From positions 1 to 64,000 of the forward strand of contig JAFAZE010000035.1 in the NCBI GenBank assembly GCA_019239975.1: a stretch of DNA of 64,000 nucleotides, in the 5' to 3' direction. The notes under the pieces were generated by a model that did not search any database, was not told where the DNA came from, and was given only the letters and a program-made list of their open reading frames with translations. A program made the position numbers and the translations under genes. Shown piece by piece: positions 30,374 to 39,399 of the stretch (its first letter is position 1; every line of letters begins with the position of its first letter). The DNA comes from Streptosporangiaceae bacterium (GTDB taxonomy: Bacteria; Actinomycetota; Actinomycetes; Streptosporangiales; Streptosporangiaceae).

Positions 30374-31291
30374 GTGTCCATGCCGTTCTATGTGTCGCCC
30401 GAGCAGATCATGCGGGACAAGGCCGACTACGCGCGGAAGGGGATCGCGCGCGGCCGTAGCTGCGTGGCACTGCAGTACGCCGGCGGGATCCTGATGGTGG
30501 CGCCCAACCCGTCCAGCGCGCTGCACAAGATCAGCGAGATCTACGACCGGATCGCGTTCGCCGCCGTCGGCAGGTACAACGAGTACGAGAGCCTGCGCAA
30601 GCAGGGCGTCACCTACGCCGACATCACCGGTTACCAGTTCGACCGGAACGACGTGACGGCCCGCGGCATCGCGAACTGGTACGCCCAGATGCTGGGCACG
30701 ATCTTCACGGACAGCAACAAGCCGTTCGAGGTCGAGATCGTCGTCGCCGAGGTGGGCGAGCAGCCGCACGATGACCAGATCTACCGGATCACGTTCGACG
30801 GCTCGGTGACCGATGAGCCCGGGTTCGTCGCGTTCGGCGGCCAGGCCGACCAGGTGGCCGCGCAGCTCAAGGAGCGGTTCTCTGAGGGCATGTCGCTGGC
30901 CGAGGCGATGGGCGCGGCGCTCGCGGCGCTCGCGGCGCCCTCGCAGCCTGGAAACGGCGAGCAGTCCCCACTGAGCGCCGCGCAGCTCGAGGTCGCCATC
31001 CTGGACCGGGCCCGGGCACACCGCACCTTCCGGCGGCTGCGCGGCGTCCGCCTGGAGGAACTGCTCGCCGAGAGCCGTGCCATCGCCGGGTCTGGATCCG
31101 GGGCCGCGGGCGCGCTGGACAGCGGCGGTGGCTCAGGTGCGAACGACGCGGGCTCCGGCGGCACGAGCGGCCCCGGCTCCGGCGGCCCCGGCTCCGGCGG
31201 CCCCGGCTCGGGCGGCCCCGGCTCGGGCGGCTCCGGCGAACCGCCCACCGGCCCCGCCCCCGGCGGGTCTGACGGCATCCCGCGCCCCTGA
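30374..31291 (+). CDS. prcA: 20S proteasome alpha subunit
   Basis: 305 aa from GTG 30374 ('VSMPFYVSPEQ', matching the usual start). The outer-ring subunit forms the gated entry pore and binds ARC's C-termini. The fold ends near residue 235. The remaining ~60 residues are a Gly/Ser/Pro-rich tail with four to five 'PGSGG' repeats encoded by a 15-bp tandem unit at about 31170-31240. Last gene of the operon; pafA does not follow. Confidence 0.96.
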   Translation: MSMPFYVSPEQIMRDKADYARKGIARGRSCVALQYAGGILMVAPNPSSALHKISEIYDRIAFAAVGRYNEYESLRKQGVTYADITGYQFDRNDVTARGIANWYAQMLGTIFTDSNKPFEVEIVVAEVGEQPHDDQIYRITFDGSVTDEPGFVAFGGQADQVAAQLKERFSEGMSLAEAMGAALAALAAPSQPGNGEQSPLSAAQLEVAILDRARAHRTFRRLRGVRLEELLAESRAIAGSGSGAAGALDSGGGSGANDAGSGGTSGPGSGGPGSGGPGSGGPGSGGSGEPPTGPAPGGSDGIPRP

Positions 31292-31310
31292 CCGTTCCCG
31301 CGCCGCCATA

Positions 31311-31360
31311 AGCGGCTTGATCAAGCCAAGCGGCGTCTTCAAGCCAAGCGGCTTGATCAA
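31311..31360. terminator. Compound inverted repeat between prcA and accD
   Basis: Two related arms: a perfect 14-bp palindrome ggcttgatcaagcc at 31314-31327, and a second copy of the same half (aagccaagcggcttgatcaa) at 31341-31360. It fills the 73-bp gap between convergent genes and is the likely bidirectional terminator of the proteasome and fatty-acid operons. Confidence 0.65.
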
Positions 31361-31364
31361 CCCC

Positions 31365-32792
31365 TCACAGCGGGATGTTCGCGTGTGCTCCGCGCTTGGC
31401 CGGCGCCGACGCGATCGCCTCCGCGATCGCCGCGGCCGTGCCCGCGGGGGACACGATCTCGTCGACGACGCCGATCTCGACGGCGCGCCCGAGTCCGCCC
31501 ACGGTCGCCTCGTGCTCGGCCGCGAGCGCCGCCTCGGCGTCGTGCAGCTCGGCGGCCGGGACCTTCGCGAGGCGCCGCTTGTGCAGGATGCGCACCGCCG
31601 CGACGGCGCCCATCACCGCCACTTCGGCATCGGGCCAGGCGAAGACCCGCGTCGCCCCGAGCGAGCGCGAGTTCATCGCGATGTACGCGCCGCCGTACGC
31701 CTTGCGCGTCACGAGAGTCACGCGGGGCACGACAGCCTCGGCGAACGCGTGCAGCAGCTTCGCCCCGCGCCGCACGACGCCGTCCCACTCCTGCCCGACT
31801 CCGGGCAGGTATCCCGGCGTGTCCACCACAACGACCAGCGGAACACCGAAGGCGTCGCAGAACCGGACGAACCGCGCGGCCTTCTCCGCGGACGCCGTGT
31901 CCAGGCAGCCGCCGAGGCGCATCGGATTGTTCGCGATCACGCCCACGGTGCGGCCGGCCAGCCGGCCAAGGGTCGTGACGATGTTCGGCGCCCACTTCGG
32001 GTGCAGCTCGATCCCCGGCGAGTCCAGCAGCCGCGAGATCACCGTGTGCACGTCGTAGGCGCGCCGCGCTGAGTCGGGCAGGATGCCCGACAGGTCCCGT
32101 GATGCCACCGACTCGGCGGAAACCGTGCCCTGGGAGGAGAGCAGCGCGGCGACCGAACGGGCGTAGCCGACCGCCTCCGTGTCGGTATCCGCGACCAGGT
32201 GCACGACACCCGACCGTCGGCTGTGCGGCTCTGGGCCGCCGAGCCGTGCCATGTCGACATCCTCGCCGGTCACCGAGCGCACCACGTCCGGGCCGGTCAC
32301 GAAGATCCGCCCCTGCCTGGACAGGATCACGATGTCGGTGAGCGCCGGCCCGTAGGCGGCGCCGCCCGCCGCCGGCCCGAGTACGACGGAGATCTGCGGC
32401 ACGACGCCGGACGCCGCGGTCATCGCGGCGAACACCGTGCCGACGCCGTGCAGGCTCGCGACGCCCTCGGCGATCCGGGCGCCGCCGGAGTGCCACAGCC
32501 CGATCACCGGGACGCCGCGCGCCACCGCCTCGTCGTAGGCGGACACGATCACAGCGCACCCCTCCGAGCCCGACGCGCCGCCCTGCACCCGCGGGTCGGA
32601 GGCGAAGGCGACGGCGCCCGCGCCCTCGACCAGCCCGGCGGCGGCGGCCACCCCGCTGCCCTCCGGCGAGTCGAGCAGCTCCATGGAGCCCGCGTCGAAC
32701 AGCGCCGCGAGCCGGGCCACCGGGTCACGGGGCAGTGAAAGCGAACCCGCCCCGGCTGCCGAACCGGCAGAAACATCCGAAACGATCGTCAT
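31365..32792 (-). CDS. accD: Acyl-CoA carboxylase carboxyltransferase (beta) subunit
   Basis: 475 aa. Crotonase-fold carboxyltransferase of the actinobacterial PccB/AccD type. It has two homologous halves, with acyl-CoA oxyanion glycine pairs in 'LWHSGGARIAEG' and 'GPAAGGAAYGPAL' in the first and 'DTPGYLPGVGQEW' and 'RKAYGGAYIAMNS' in the second. Located last in the fab operon, it should supply malonyl-CoA; the biotinylated alpha subunit is not in the window. SD gaggagg precedes ATG 32792. The start lies 12 bp from the fabF stop. Confidence 0.92.
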   Translation of the reverse strand: MTIVSDVSAGSAAGAGSLSLPRDPVARLAALFDAGSMELLDSPEGSGVAAAAGLVEGAGAVAFASDPRVQGGASGSEGCAVIVSAYDEAVARGVPVIGLWHSGGARIAEGVASLHGVGTVFAAMTAASGVVPQISVVLGPAAGGAAYGPALTDIVILSRQGRIFVTGPDVVRSVTGEDVDMARLGGPEPHSRRSGVVHLVADTDTEAVGYARSVAALLSSQGTVSAESVASRDLSGILPDSARRAYDVHTVISRLLDSPGIELHPKWAPNIVTTLGRLAGRTVGVIANNPMRLGGCLDTASAEKAARFVRFCDAFGVPLVVVVDTPGYLPGVGQEWDGVVRRGAKLLHAFAEAVVPRVTLVTRKAYGGAYIAMNSRSLGATRVFAWPDAEVAVMGAVAAVRILHKRRLAKVPAAELHDAEAALAAEHEATVGGLGRAVEIGVVDEIVSPAGTAAAIAEAIASAPAKRGAHANIPL

Positions 32793-32803
32793 CTCAAGCC
32801 TCC

Positions 32804-34174
32804 TCAGTTACCAATGGGTGAAACCGCAGAACCAGCCGCACCAGCAGAATCAGCCGCACCAGCCACACCAGTCGCACCAGAACCAGCGGCACCAACAGAA
32901 CCGGAAGACTCAGAAGAACCAAGAGGGGGCTCGATGAACGCCAGCGACACGTTCGCCCCGCCGAAGCCGAACGCGTTGTTCAGCACCGCCATCGGCCCGT
33001 CATCGCGGGCCGCGAGCGGCGTCGCCTTCGTGGCTATCTCGACGGGCACGTCGTCGTCGAGGTCATCGAGGTTGATGGTGGGCGGCGCGGTGCGCTCATG
33101 CAGCGCGAGGATCGCCGCCACCGACTCGATCGCGCCGGCACCGCCGAGCAGATGTCCCGTCATCGACTTGGTCGACGACACGACGACGCCCGGGGCGGCG
33201 TCACCGAACGCGGCGGCGATCGCCTGCGCCTCGACCGCGTCGCCCTCCGGGGTGGACGTGGCGTGCGCGTTGACGTGCACCACCTGCGAAGGCCGCAGCC
33301 CGGCGCTGGCCAGCGCCGCGGACACGGCGTGCCGCACGCCGGCGCCGTCCGGCGCCGGGTGCGCGATGTGATAGGCGTCCGAGGAGTAACCCGCGCCCGC
33401 CGCGACCGCGTACACCCGCGCGCCGCGCGCGGCGGCGTGCGCCGCGGACTCCAGCACGAGCACGCCGGCGCCCTCGCCGAGCACGAAACCGTCCCGGCCC
33501 TTGTCGAACGGCCGGGAGGCCCGTTCCGGCTCGTCGTTGCGGGTGGACATAGCGCGCATCACCGCGAACGCCCCGATGTTCAGCGGCATGATCGCCGCCT
33601 CGGTGCCGCCGGCCAGGACGACGTCGGCCCGGCCGGAGCGGATCATGTCGATCGCGTACCCGATCGCCTCGGCACCGGACGCGCACGCGCTGACCAGGGC
33701 GTGCGCGCCGGCCCTGGCGCCGAACTCCATGCTGATCCAGCCGGCCGACCCGTTCGGCATCAGCATCGGGACGGTGTACGGCGAGATGCGCTGCCAGCCC
33801 TGCTCGCGCAGCGTGTCATACGCGGCGAGGGTGGATCCGATACCGCCGATCCCGCTGGTGACCGCCACGCCCAGCCGCCACGGGTCGATCGCGGGCTCAC
33901 CCGCGTCGGCCCATGCCTCGCGGGCCGCCACCAGGGCCATCTGCTCGCAGCGGTCCATCCGGCGGGCCTGCACCCGGCCGATCGCCGTTGCGGGGTCGGC
34001 GGCGGCGCGCGCGGCTATCCGCACCGGCAGCGACCGCGCCCAGTCCTCGCTGAGGCGCTGCACGCCGCTGCGGCCCGCGAGCATCGCTGACCAGGTGGAC
34101 GCGACATCACCGCCGAGCGGCGTGATCGCGCCGAGCCCGGTGACGACGACGCTGACCTGATCAATGTTGCTCAC
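32804..34174 (-). CDS. fabF: 3-oxoacyl-ACP synthase II (KAS II)
   Basis: 456 aa. Condensing enzyme of type II fatty-acid synthesis. The catalytic triad is C164 ('SACASGAEA'), H304 ('NAHATSTPEGD') and H341 ('TGHLLGGAG'), with K336. The usual fold ends near residue 415; about 40 further residues are a Gly/Ala/Ser low-complexity tail coded by short repeats (32815-32925). Start GTG 34174 with aggag 6 nt upstream. That ribosome site lies in a 12-bp palindrome (34180-34191) that also includes the acpP stop. Confidence 0.95.
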   Translation of the reverse strand: MSNIDQVSVVVTGLGAITPLGGDVASTWSAMLAGRSGVQRLSEDWARSLPVRIAARAAADPATAIGRVQARRMDRCEQMALVAAREAWADAGEPAIDPWRLGVAVTSGIGGIGSTLAAYDTLREQGWQRISPYTVPMLMPNGSAGWISMEFGARAGAHALVSACASGAEAIGYAIDMIRSGRADVVLAGGTEAAIMPLNIGAFAVMRAMSTRNDEPERASRPFDKGRDGFVLGEGAGVLVLESAAHAAARGARVYAVAAGAGYSSDAYHIAHPAPDGAGVRHAVSAALASAGLRPSQVVHVNAHATSTPEGDAVEAQAIAAAFGDAAPGVVVSSTKSMTGHLLGGAGAIESVAAILALHERTAPPTINLDDLDDDVPVEIATKATPLAARDDGPMAVLNNAFGFGGANVSLAFIEPPLGSSESSGSVGAAGSGATGVAGAADSAGAAGSAVSPIGN

Positions 34175-34183
34175 TGCGTACTC

Positions 34184-34423
34184 CTAGGAGTTCTTGCTCA
34201 CGTAGTTGACGACGTCCTGGACTGTCTTGAGGTCCTTGAGCTGCTCGTCGGGGATCTCGACGCCGAACTTGTCCTGGGCGGCGACCGCGATCTCGACCAT
34301 GGACAGCGAGTCGATGTCCAGGTCCTCGACGAAGTTCTTCTCCGGCGTCACCTCATCGGCCGGCACGCCGGCGATCTCGTCGATGATCTCGGCCAGCCCG
34401 GCGAGGATTTCCTGATCAGTCAA
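34184..34423 (-). CDS. acpP: Acyl carrier protein
   Basis: 79 aa, four-helix acidic protein. The phosphopantetheine attachment serine is S39 in 'DIDSLSMVE'. It carries growing acyl chains between the enzymes encoded around it. Start ATG 34423; 72 bp separates it from fabH, the widest gap in the operon, so its translation may be set independently, as is usual for the abundant ACP. Confidence 0.96.
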   Translation of the reverse strand: MTDQEILAGLAEIIDEIAGVPADEVTPEKNFVEDLDIDSLSMVEIAVAAQDKFGVEIPDEQLKDLKTVQDVVNYVSKNS

Positions 34424-34495
34424 TGTCAGCTCCTTTTCGTTGACTGTTGTTGTGCGATGTCGCCGCGGGCGTCCAGCGCCCGTGACGGGGCGCGG

Positions 34496-35476
34496 CTAGG
34501 GTACCGTGACCACCTGGGCCGCGTAGCACATCCCCGCGCCGAACCCGAGCAGAAGCGCCGGGGTGCCCGGCTCGAGTTCCCCGCGCTCGGCCATGCGCGC
34601 CAGCGCCAGCGGGATCGACGCCGAGGATGTGTTGCCCGCGTGGATGATGTCGTCCGCGACACGCTCGCGCGGGATACCGAGCTTGCGGGCGATGGCCTCG
34701 ATGATGCGCAGGTTCGCCTGGTGGGGAACGAAAACCGACACGTCACGCGGCTTGACGCCGGCGCGCTCGCACGCCTGCAGCGCCACCGGGTGCAGCGCCG
34801 TGGTCGTCCACCGGAACACCGCCTGCCCGTCCTGGCGCAGACCCGCGTTCCGGCCGGGAATCGTGATCCGCTCGGCCAGGTCGCCCGCACTGCCCCACAC
34901 CACGGGGCCGATGCCGTCCGGCCCCCCGGCGCGGGCAGGCCCCACCACCGCGGCTCCCGCGCCGTCGGCGAAGATGATGCACGTCGACCGGTCGTCCCAG
35001 TCCATCCAGGCGGACATCCGCTCGGCGCCGACCACCAGCACGTTCCGCGCGCTGCCGGCCCGGATCGCGTCGGATGCGTTGGCCAGCGCGTAGCAGAACC
35101 CGGCACACGCGGCGTTGAGGTCGTACGCGCCGGGCGCGGCGATGCCGAGCCGGTGCGCGACCGAGGCCGAGACGTTCGGTATCGGCACCTCGGTCGAGCA
35201 CGTGGCGACGATGACCAGATCGATGTCCCCGGCGGACAGCCCGCTCCCGGCCAGCGCCTTGCCGCCGGCCGCGGTCGCCATGTCCGTCACGGTCTCCTCA
35301 GGCCCGGCGATACGGCGGCTGACGACGCCCACCCGGCTCCGGATCCACTCGTCGCTGGTGTCCACGCGCCGCGCCAGGTCGTCGTTGGTGACGACGTTGT
35401 CCGGCTGGTAGCCGCCGAACGCCAGGATCCGCGCGCCACCGGCCGTCCCCCCCAAAGGGTTCACGCCGGCCGGCAA
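34496..35476 (-). CDS. fabH: 3-oxoacyl-ACP synthase III (KAS III)
   Basis: 326 aa from TTG 35476. It primes fatty-acid synthesis by condensing an acyl-CoA with malonyl-ACP. Triad: C124 ('NAACAGFCYA'), His in 'VFVPHQANLR' and Asn in 'HAGNTSSAS'. Two starts are possible. GTG 35497 overlaps the fabD stop but has no good ribosome site. TTG 35476 has gggggagg 7 nt upstream, so I prefer TTG. Either way it is translationally linked to fabD. Confidence 0.93.
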   Translation of the reverse strand: MPAGVNPLGGTAGGARILAFGGYQPDNVVTNDDLARRVDTSDEWIRSRVGVVSRRIAGPEETVTDMATAAGGKALAGSGLSAGDIDLVIVATCSTEVPIPNVSASVAHRLGIAAPGAYDLNAACAGFCYALANASDAIRAGSARNVLVVGAERMSAWMDWDDRSTCIIFADGAGAAVVGPARAGGPDGIGPVVWGSAGDLAERITIPGRNAGLRQDGQAVFRWTTTALHPVALQACERAGVKPRDVSVFVPHQANLRIIEAIARKLGIPRERVADDIIHAGNTSSASIPLALARMAERGELEPGTPALLLGFGAGMCYAAQVVTVP

Positions 35477-35493
35477 GCGCTCGCCTCCCCCCT

Positions 35494-36693
35494 TCACTGG
35501 CCGTCCTGCGCGGCCAGTTCCAGGCGGGCCAGCGGCTGGCCCTCGCTCACCGGGTCGCCGTCCTCGGCGAGCCACTCTACGAGCACCGCGGGCCACGGCG
35601 AGGTGACCGGCCGCACGCCGCCGCGCGCCTCGACCTGGCCAAGCTCCGCACCGGCCGGGACCGTAGCGCCGGCTCCCGCCGCGTCTTCTCCCGATATATC
35701 TGCCGAACGGAAGGTGCCTGACGCCGGGGCGACGGCGATTTTCCACTCCGGTGGATGGCCGGCGGCGGTGGCGTAGCCGGCCACGGCGGTCGCGTGTTCC
35801 GCGATGAGCTGGCGTGCCGCGCCGAGCTGGTCCGGCGTCTTCAGCGCGAGCAGCTCCACGCCGGGCAGCGCGCGCCTGGCCAGGCCGGTGAGGGTGCCCG
35901 CCGGAGGCAGCTCGAGAATCGCGGTGACCCCGATGTCCGTCATCGTCTCCATGCACAGGTCCCAGCGAACCGGCGCGGCGACCTGGGCGACGATGCGGTC
36001 CAGCCAGGCGGTGCCTGACGTGACCACCGCGCCGTCTCTGTTGGACAGCAGCGTGATCGCCGGGTCCTTCACCACGGCGTCGGCGGCGGCGCTGGCCAGC
36101 GCGGCGACCGCGGCGGCCATGTGCGAGGTGTGGAAGGCGCCGGCCACCCGCAGCGGGCGCAGCCGGGCACCGGGCGGCGGGTTGTCGGCGAAGCCCTGGA
36201 GCTGCCCGAGCGTGCCCGCGGCAACGATCTGCCCGGCCCCGTTCACGTTTGCCGGGGTGAGGCCGGCCGCCTCGACCGCGGCGAGCACCGTCGCCTCGTC
36301 GCCGCCGAGCACCGCGGTCATCCCCGTGGGCTCCGCGGCCGTCGCCGCCGCCATGGCGCGGCCGCGCACGCCGGTGAGCCGCATGGCGTCCTCGGCGCTC
36401 AGCACCCCGGCGATCGCCCCGGCGGCCAGCTCGCCGACGCTGTGCCCGGCCGCGCCATCCGGCTCACCGGGCAGCAGGCCCGCCGCCGCGAGCGCGGCGG
36501 CGACCAGCAGCGGCTGGGCGACGGCCGTATCGGTGATCTCGTCGGCGCCACCGGTGGTTCCCGACCGGATCAGGTCGAGGTCGGCCAGCTCGGACCACGT
36601 ACCGAGGCGCTCGGCGACACCGGGCAGCTCGAGCCAGGGGGCGAGGAAGCCCGGAGTCTGGGCGCCCTGTCCTGGAGCGGTGATGATCAGCAC
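35494..36693 (-). CDS. fabD: Malonyl-CoA:ACP transacylase fused to a biotinyl-carrier-like barrel
   Basis: 399 aa. Residues 1-305 are the transacylase: S85 in 'GHSVGE', catalytic H188 in 'VAGAFHTSH', and the usual 'SNRDG'. Residues about 315-392 resemble a BCCP/lipoyl barrel: 'IAVAPASGTFRSA' at its start, 'GQVEARGG' where BCCP has E-A-M-K-M, and 'WLAEDGDPVSEGQPLARLE' at its end. The lysine that would carry biotin is absent (G358). The start is GTG 36693, directly behind a perfect dyad (36694-36719) that contains its ribosome site. First gene of fabD-fabH-acpP-fabF-accD. Confidence 0.93.
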   Translation of the reverse strand: MLIITAPGQGAQTPGFLAPWLELPGVAERLGTWSELADLDLIRSGTTGGADEITDTAVAQPLLVAAALAAAGLLPGEPDGAAGHSVGELAAGAIAGVLSAEDAMRLTGVRGRAMAAATAAEPTGMTAVLGGDEATVLAAVEAAGLTPANVNGAGQIVAAGTLGQLQGFADNPPPGARLRPLRVAGAFHTSHMAAAVAALASAAADAVVKDPAITLLSNRDGAVVTSGTAWLDRIVAQVAAPVRWDLCMETMTDIGVTAILELPPAGTLTGLARRALPGVELLALKTPDQLGAARQLIAEHATAVAGYATAAGHPPEWKIAVAPASGTFRSADISGEDAAGAGATVPAGAELGQVEARGGVRPVTSPWPAVLVEWLAEDGDPVSEGQPLARLELAAQDGQ

Positions 36694-36719
36694 GACTCCT
36701 ACACTGCCCTGTAGGAGTC
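36694..36719 (-). promoter_or_regulatory. 10-bp perfect dyad over the fabD ribosome site
   Basis: gactcctaca-N6-tgtaggagtc, immediately before the fabD GTG. In RNA it would form a 10-bp stem with a 6-nt loop that hides AGGAG. As DNA it is a plausible operator for a TetR-type regulator such as FasR, which controls this operon in Streptomyces; which of the two applies cannot be decided from sequence. Confidence 0.65.
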
Positions 36720-36825
36720 CGCCATCCTCCTGACGGACAGCACGAAGTTTCCGGCACAAGGCTTGTAGCTTTACGACAAATAACGTTCACCCGCGCGTCA
36801 CCGGCCCGCTACCCGATCCCATACT

Positions 36826-39315
36826 GTGGCGGAAATGTTTGACCAGCTCATGCGCCAGTCCTACGGTGATATGGCCATGACTGTGATGGCGGCGGGCCGG
36901 CGGGCGGGCAACCTTCCCGCCGAACTGACTAGTTTCGTGGGCCGTCGGCGTGAGGTGGCCGAGGTCAGACGTCTGCTGTCCGTGTCCCGGCTGGTTACGC
37001 TGACCGGCGTCGGAGGCGTCGGGAAGACCAGGCTGGCCCTGCGGGCCGCCGTGGAGTTCCGCCGCGCGTTCGACGAAACCTGGCTGGTCGACCTGGCGGG
37101 CCTGATCGATCCCTCGCTCGTGGTCCCGACGGTCGCCGCGACCGTCGGGCTGTGCGATCAGTCCGAGCGCCCGCCGCTGCCGGTCTTGTCCGACTTTCTC
37201 GCCCCCAAGCGGATGCTGCTGGTGCTGGACAACTGCGAGCACCTGCTCGACGCGTGCGCCGAGCTGGCCGACGCGCTGCTGCGGGCCGCACCTGAGTTGC
37301 GGATCCTGGCGACCAGCAGGCAGTCGCTGCGTATCGAGGGCGAGTTCACGATGGCGATAGCGCCGCTGCCGGTGCCGGCGGGGGACCAGCCGCCGCTGTC
37401 GCCGGAGGCGCTCGGCCAGTACGAGGCGGTCAGCCTGTTCGCCGACCGGGCTGCGGCGGTGCTCCCCGGGTTCATACTGGACGGCAGCAACGCGATGGCG
37501 GTCGCCAGGCTCTGCCGGCAGCTGGACGGCATACCGCTGGCCATCGAGCTGGCGGCGGTGCGCCTGCGGGCGCTGTCGGTGGGCGAGATCGAGGAACGTC
37601 TCGGTGACCGTTACGGGCTGCTCACCGGCGGCAGCAGGGCCGCGCTGCCCCGCCAGCGGACCCTGCGCGCCCTGGTCGACTGGAGCTTCAGCCTGCTCTC
37701 GACCGCCGAACGGCATCTGTGGGCACGGCTGTCGGTGTTCGCCGGGGATTTCGGCCTCGATGCCGTCGAGGGGACGTGCGCGGGCGAGGGCATCTCCGCC
37801 GATGAGCTGCCGGATCTTCTCGCCGACCTGGTCGACAAGTCGCTGCTGCTCCGCCACGAGCACCTCGGCGAGGGCCGGTACCGGCTGCTGGAGACCCTCC
37901 GCCAGTTCGGCCAGGAGAAGCTCAGCGAGTACGGCCAGCGGGAGCTGATGCTGTCCCGGCACCGGGACTGGTACCAGCGCCTGGCCGAGCAGGCGCTGGC
38001 CGAGTGGTTCGGGCCCCGGCAGGTCTCGTGGTTCAACCGCCTCCGGCTCGAGCGGGCCAACCTCCGGGCCGCTCTGGAGTACTGCCTCAGCGAGCCGGGC
38101 GAGGCCGAGACCGGGCTGCGGATGGCTTCGGTCCTGCTCCGGCCTTTCTGGCTGCCGAACGCCTTCTTCAGCGAGGGAAGGATGTGGCTGGCGCGCCTGC
38201 TGGAGAAGGTCACGGCCGGGACGGCCCGGGCGAAGGGGCTCTGCGCGAACGCCTGGCTTGCCCTCATGCAAGGCGACGCCGCGACCGCGCTGTCCATGCT
38301 CGAGGAGGGTGGCCGGCTCGCAGACCAGCTGGACGACCCGGCGAGCAGCGCCTGCGTCCTTTACCTGTCCGGGCTGGCCGCGCTGTACCTCAAGGATGAG
38401 CCGGCGGGGACGCGGCTGCTGCGGGAGGCGGTGGACAGCCACACTCGGATCGGCGACCCGTACGGCATCGCGATGTCATCGGTCGCGCTCGCGGTGTCTC
38501 TCGGCGAACAGGGCGACAGCGGCCAGGCGGTGGCGCTGTGCGAGCGGAGCCTGGCGCTGACCGCGAGCCGGGCCGAGACCTGGTGCCGGAGCTACGCACT
38601 GCGCACGCTCGCCATCGAGACGTGGCACCGGGGCGAAAGCGCCCTGGCGGCCTCGCTGGCGCGCGAAGGGCTGCTGGCGAGCCGCACGTTCGACGACCGG
38701 TTCGGCATGGCCGTTGACGTCGATGTCCTGGGATGGGTCGCGGCTGGGCCTGCCGGAGGCAACCCACGGCGCGCCGCGCTGCTGATGGGCGCCGCGGAAG
38801 CCATCGCCCGCACCGTCGGTGCGTCCAGGCTCCGTATCGGCATATACGTCGGTCACCACGAGCGCTGCCGGGCACGCGTCAAGGCCGCGCTGGGCAGCCA
38901 GGACTTCGCCAGGGCCCTCGCCGACGGCGCGCGGCTCACCCTGGAGCAAGCCGTCGCCGAGGCGCTGGCGGACGCAACCGGCACGTCGGCCTCCCTGACC
39001 GCAGCCTCCCCCCCGACGCCAGGGTCTGCGTCGTCCGCTTCGCCTCCGCGGCCGTCTTCGCCTCCCGGGCCGTCTTCGCCTCCGGGGCCCTCTCTAACTC
39101 CAGAGCCCTCTCCGACCCCGCCGTCCCCTCTCACACGACGGGAGACGGAGATCGCGGAACTGGTCGCGGGCGGCCTGAGCAACAAGGCGATCGCCGCCAC
39201 CCTGGTGATATCCCAGCGCACCGCGGAAGGCCACGTGGAGCGCATCCTGTCCAAGCTCGGCTTCACCTCGCGCGCCCAGATCGCCGCCTGGGTCACCGCC
39301 CGCAAAAACGGCTGA
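36826..39315 (+). CDS. Large ATP-binding LuxR-family transcriptional regulator
   Basis: 829 aa. NB-ARC-like ATPase with Walker A GVGGVGKT (61-68) and Walker B 'MLLVLDNCEHLL', followed by the winged-helix 'LPRQRTLRALVDWSFSLL' typical of AfsR/MalT-like regulators. A TPR-like helical region covers about 400-720. A Ser/Pro repeat linker (about 725-765) precedes a C-terminal LuxR HTH ('LTRRETEIAELVAGGLSNKAI'). It is probably a signal-dependent activator; ligand and targets are unknown. It diverges from fabD across ~130 bp, so it might act on the fatty-acid operon, but that is only positional. GTG 36826; ATG 36835 is possible. Confidence 0.88.
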   Translation: MAEMFDQLMRQSYGDMAMTVMAAGRRAGNLPAELTSFVGRRREVAEVRRLLSVSRLVTLTGVGGVGKTRLALRAAVEFRRAFDETWLVDLAGLIDPSLVVPTVAATVGLCDQSERPPLPVLSDFLAPKRMLLVLDNCEHLLDACAELADALLRAAPELRILATSRQSLRIEGEFTMAIAPLPVPAGDQPPLSPEALGQYEAVSLFADRAAAVLPGFILDGSNAMAVARLCRQLDGIPLAIELAAVRLRALSVGEIEERLGDRYGLLTGGSRAALPRQRTLRALVDWSFSLLSTAERHLWARLSVFAGDFGLDAVEGTCAGEGISADELPDLLADLVDKSLLLRHEHLGEGRYRLLETLRQFGQEKLSEYGQRELMLSRHRDWYQRLAEQALAEWFGPRQVSWFNRLRLERANLRAALEYCLSEPGEAETGLRMASVLLRPFWLPNAFFSEGRMWLARLLEKVTAGTARAKGLCANAWLALMQGDAATALSMLEEGGRLADQLDDPASSACVLYLSGLAALYLKDEPAGTRLLREAVDSHTRIGDPYGIAMSSVALAVSLGEQGDSGQAVALCERSLALTASRAETWCRSYALRTLAIETWHRGESALAASLAREGLLASRTFDDRFGMAVDVDVLGWVAAGPAGGNPRRAALLMGAAEAIARTVGASRLRIGIYVGHHERCRARVKAALGSQDFARALADGARLTLEQAVAEALADATGTSASLTAASPPTPGSASSASPPRPSSPPGPSSPPGPSLTPEPSPTPPSPLTRRETEIAELVAGGLSNKAIAATLVISQRTAEGHVERILSKLGFTSRAQIAAWVTARKNG

Positions 39316-39356
39316 TCTCACCTGACCGCCAGGTAGAAGCCGGTGGCCGCACCATA

Positions 39357-39371
39357 TACCCTGTACGGGTA
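39357..39371. promoter_or_regulatory. CsoR-type operator before the permease
   Basis: TACCC-TGTAC-GGGTA, a perfect 5-bp-arm dyad 28 bp before the permease start, of the TACCC-N5-GGGTA type bound by copper-sensing CsoR repressors. The same pattern (TACCC-TGCTG-GGGTA) precedes csoR at 40856-40870. Confidence 0.7.
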
Positions 39372-39399
39372 CGGGGTTACTGTCCACCCGGAGGGTTAG

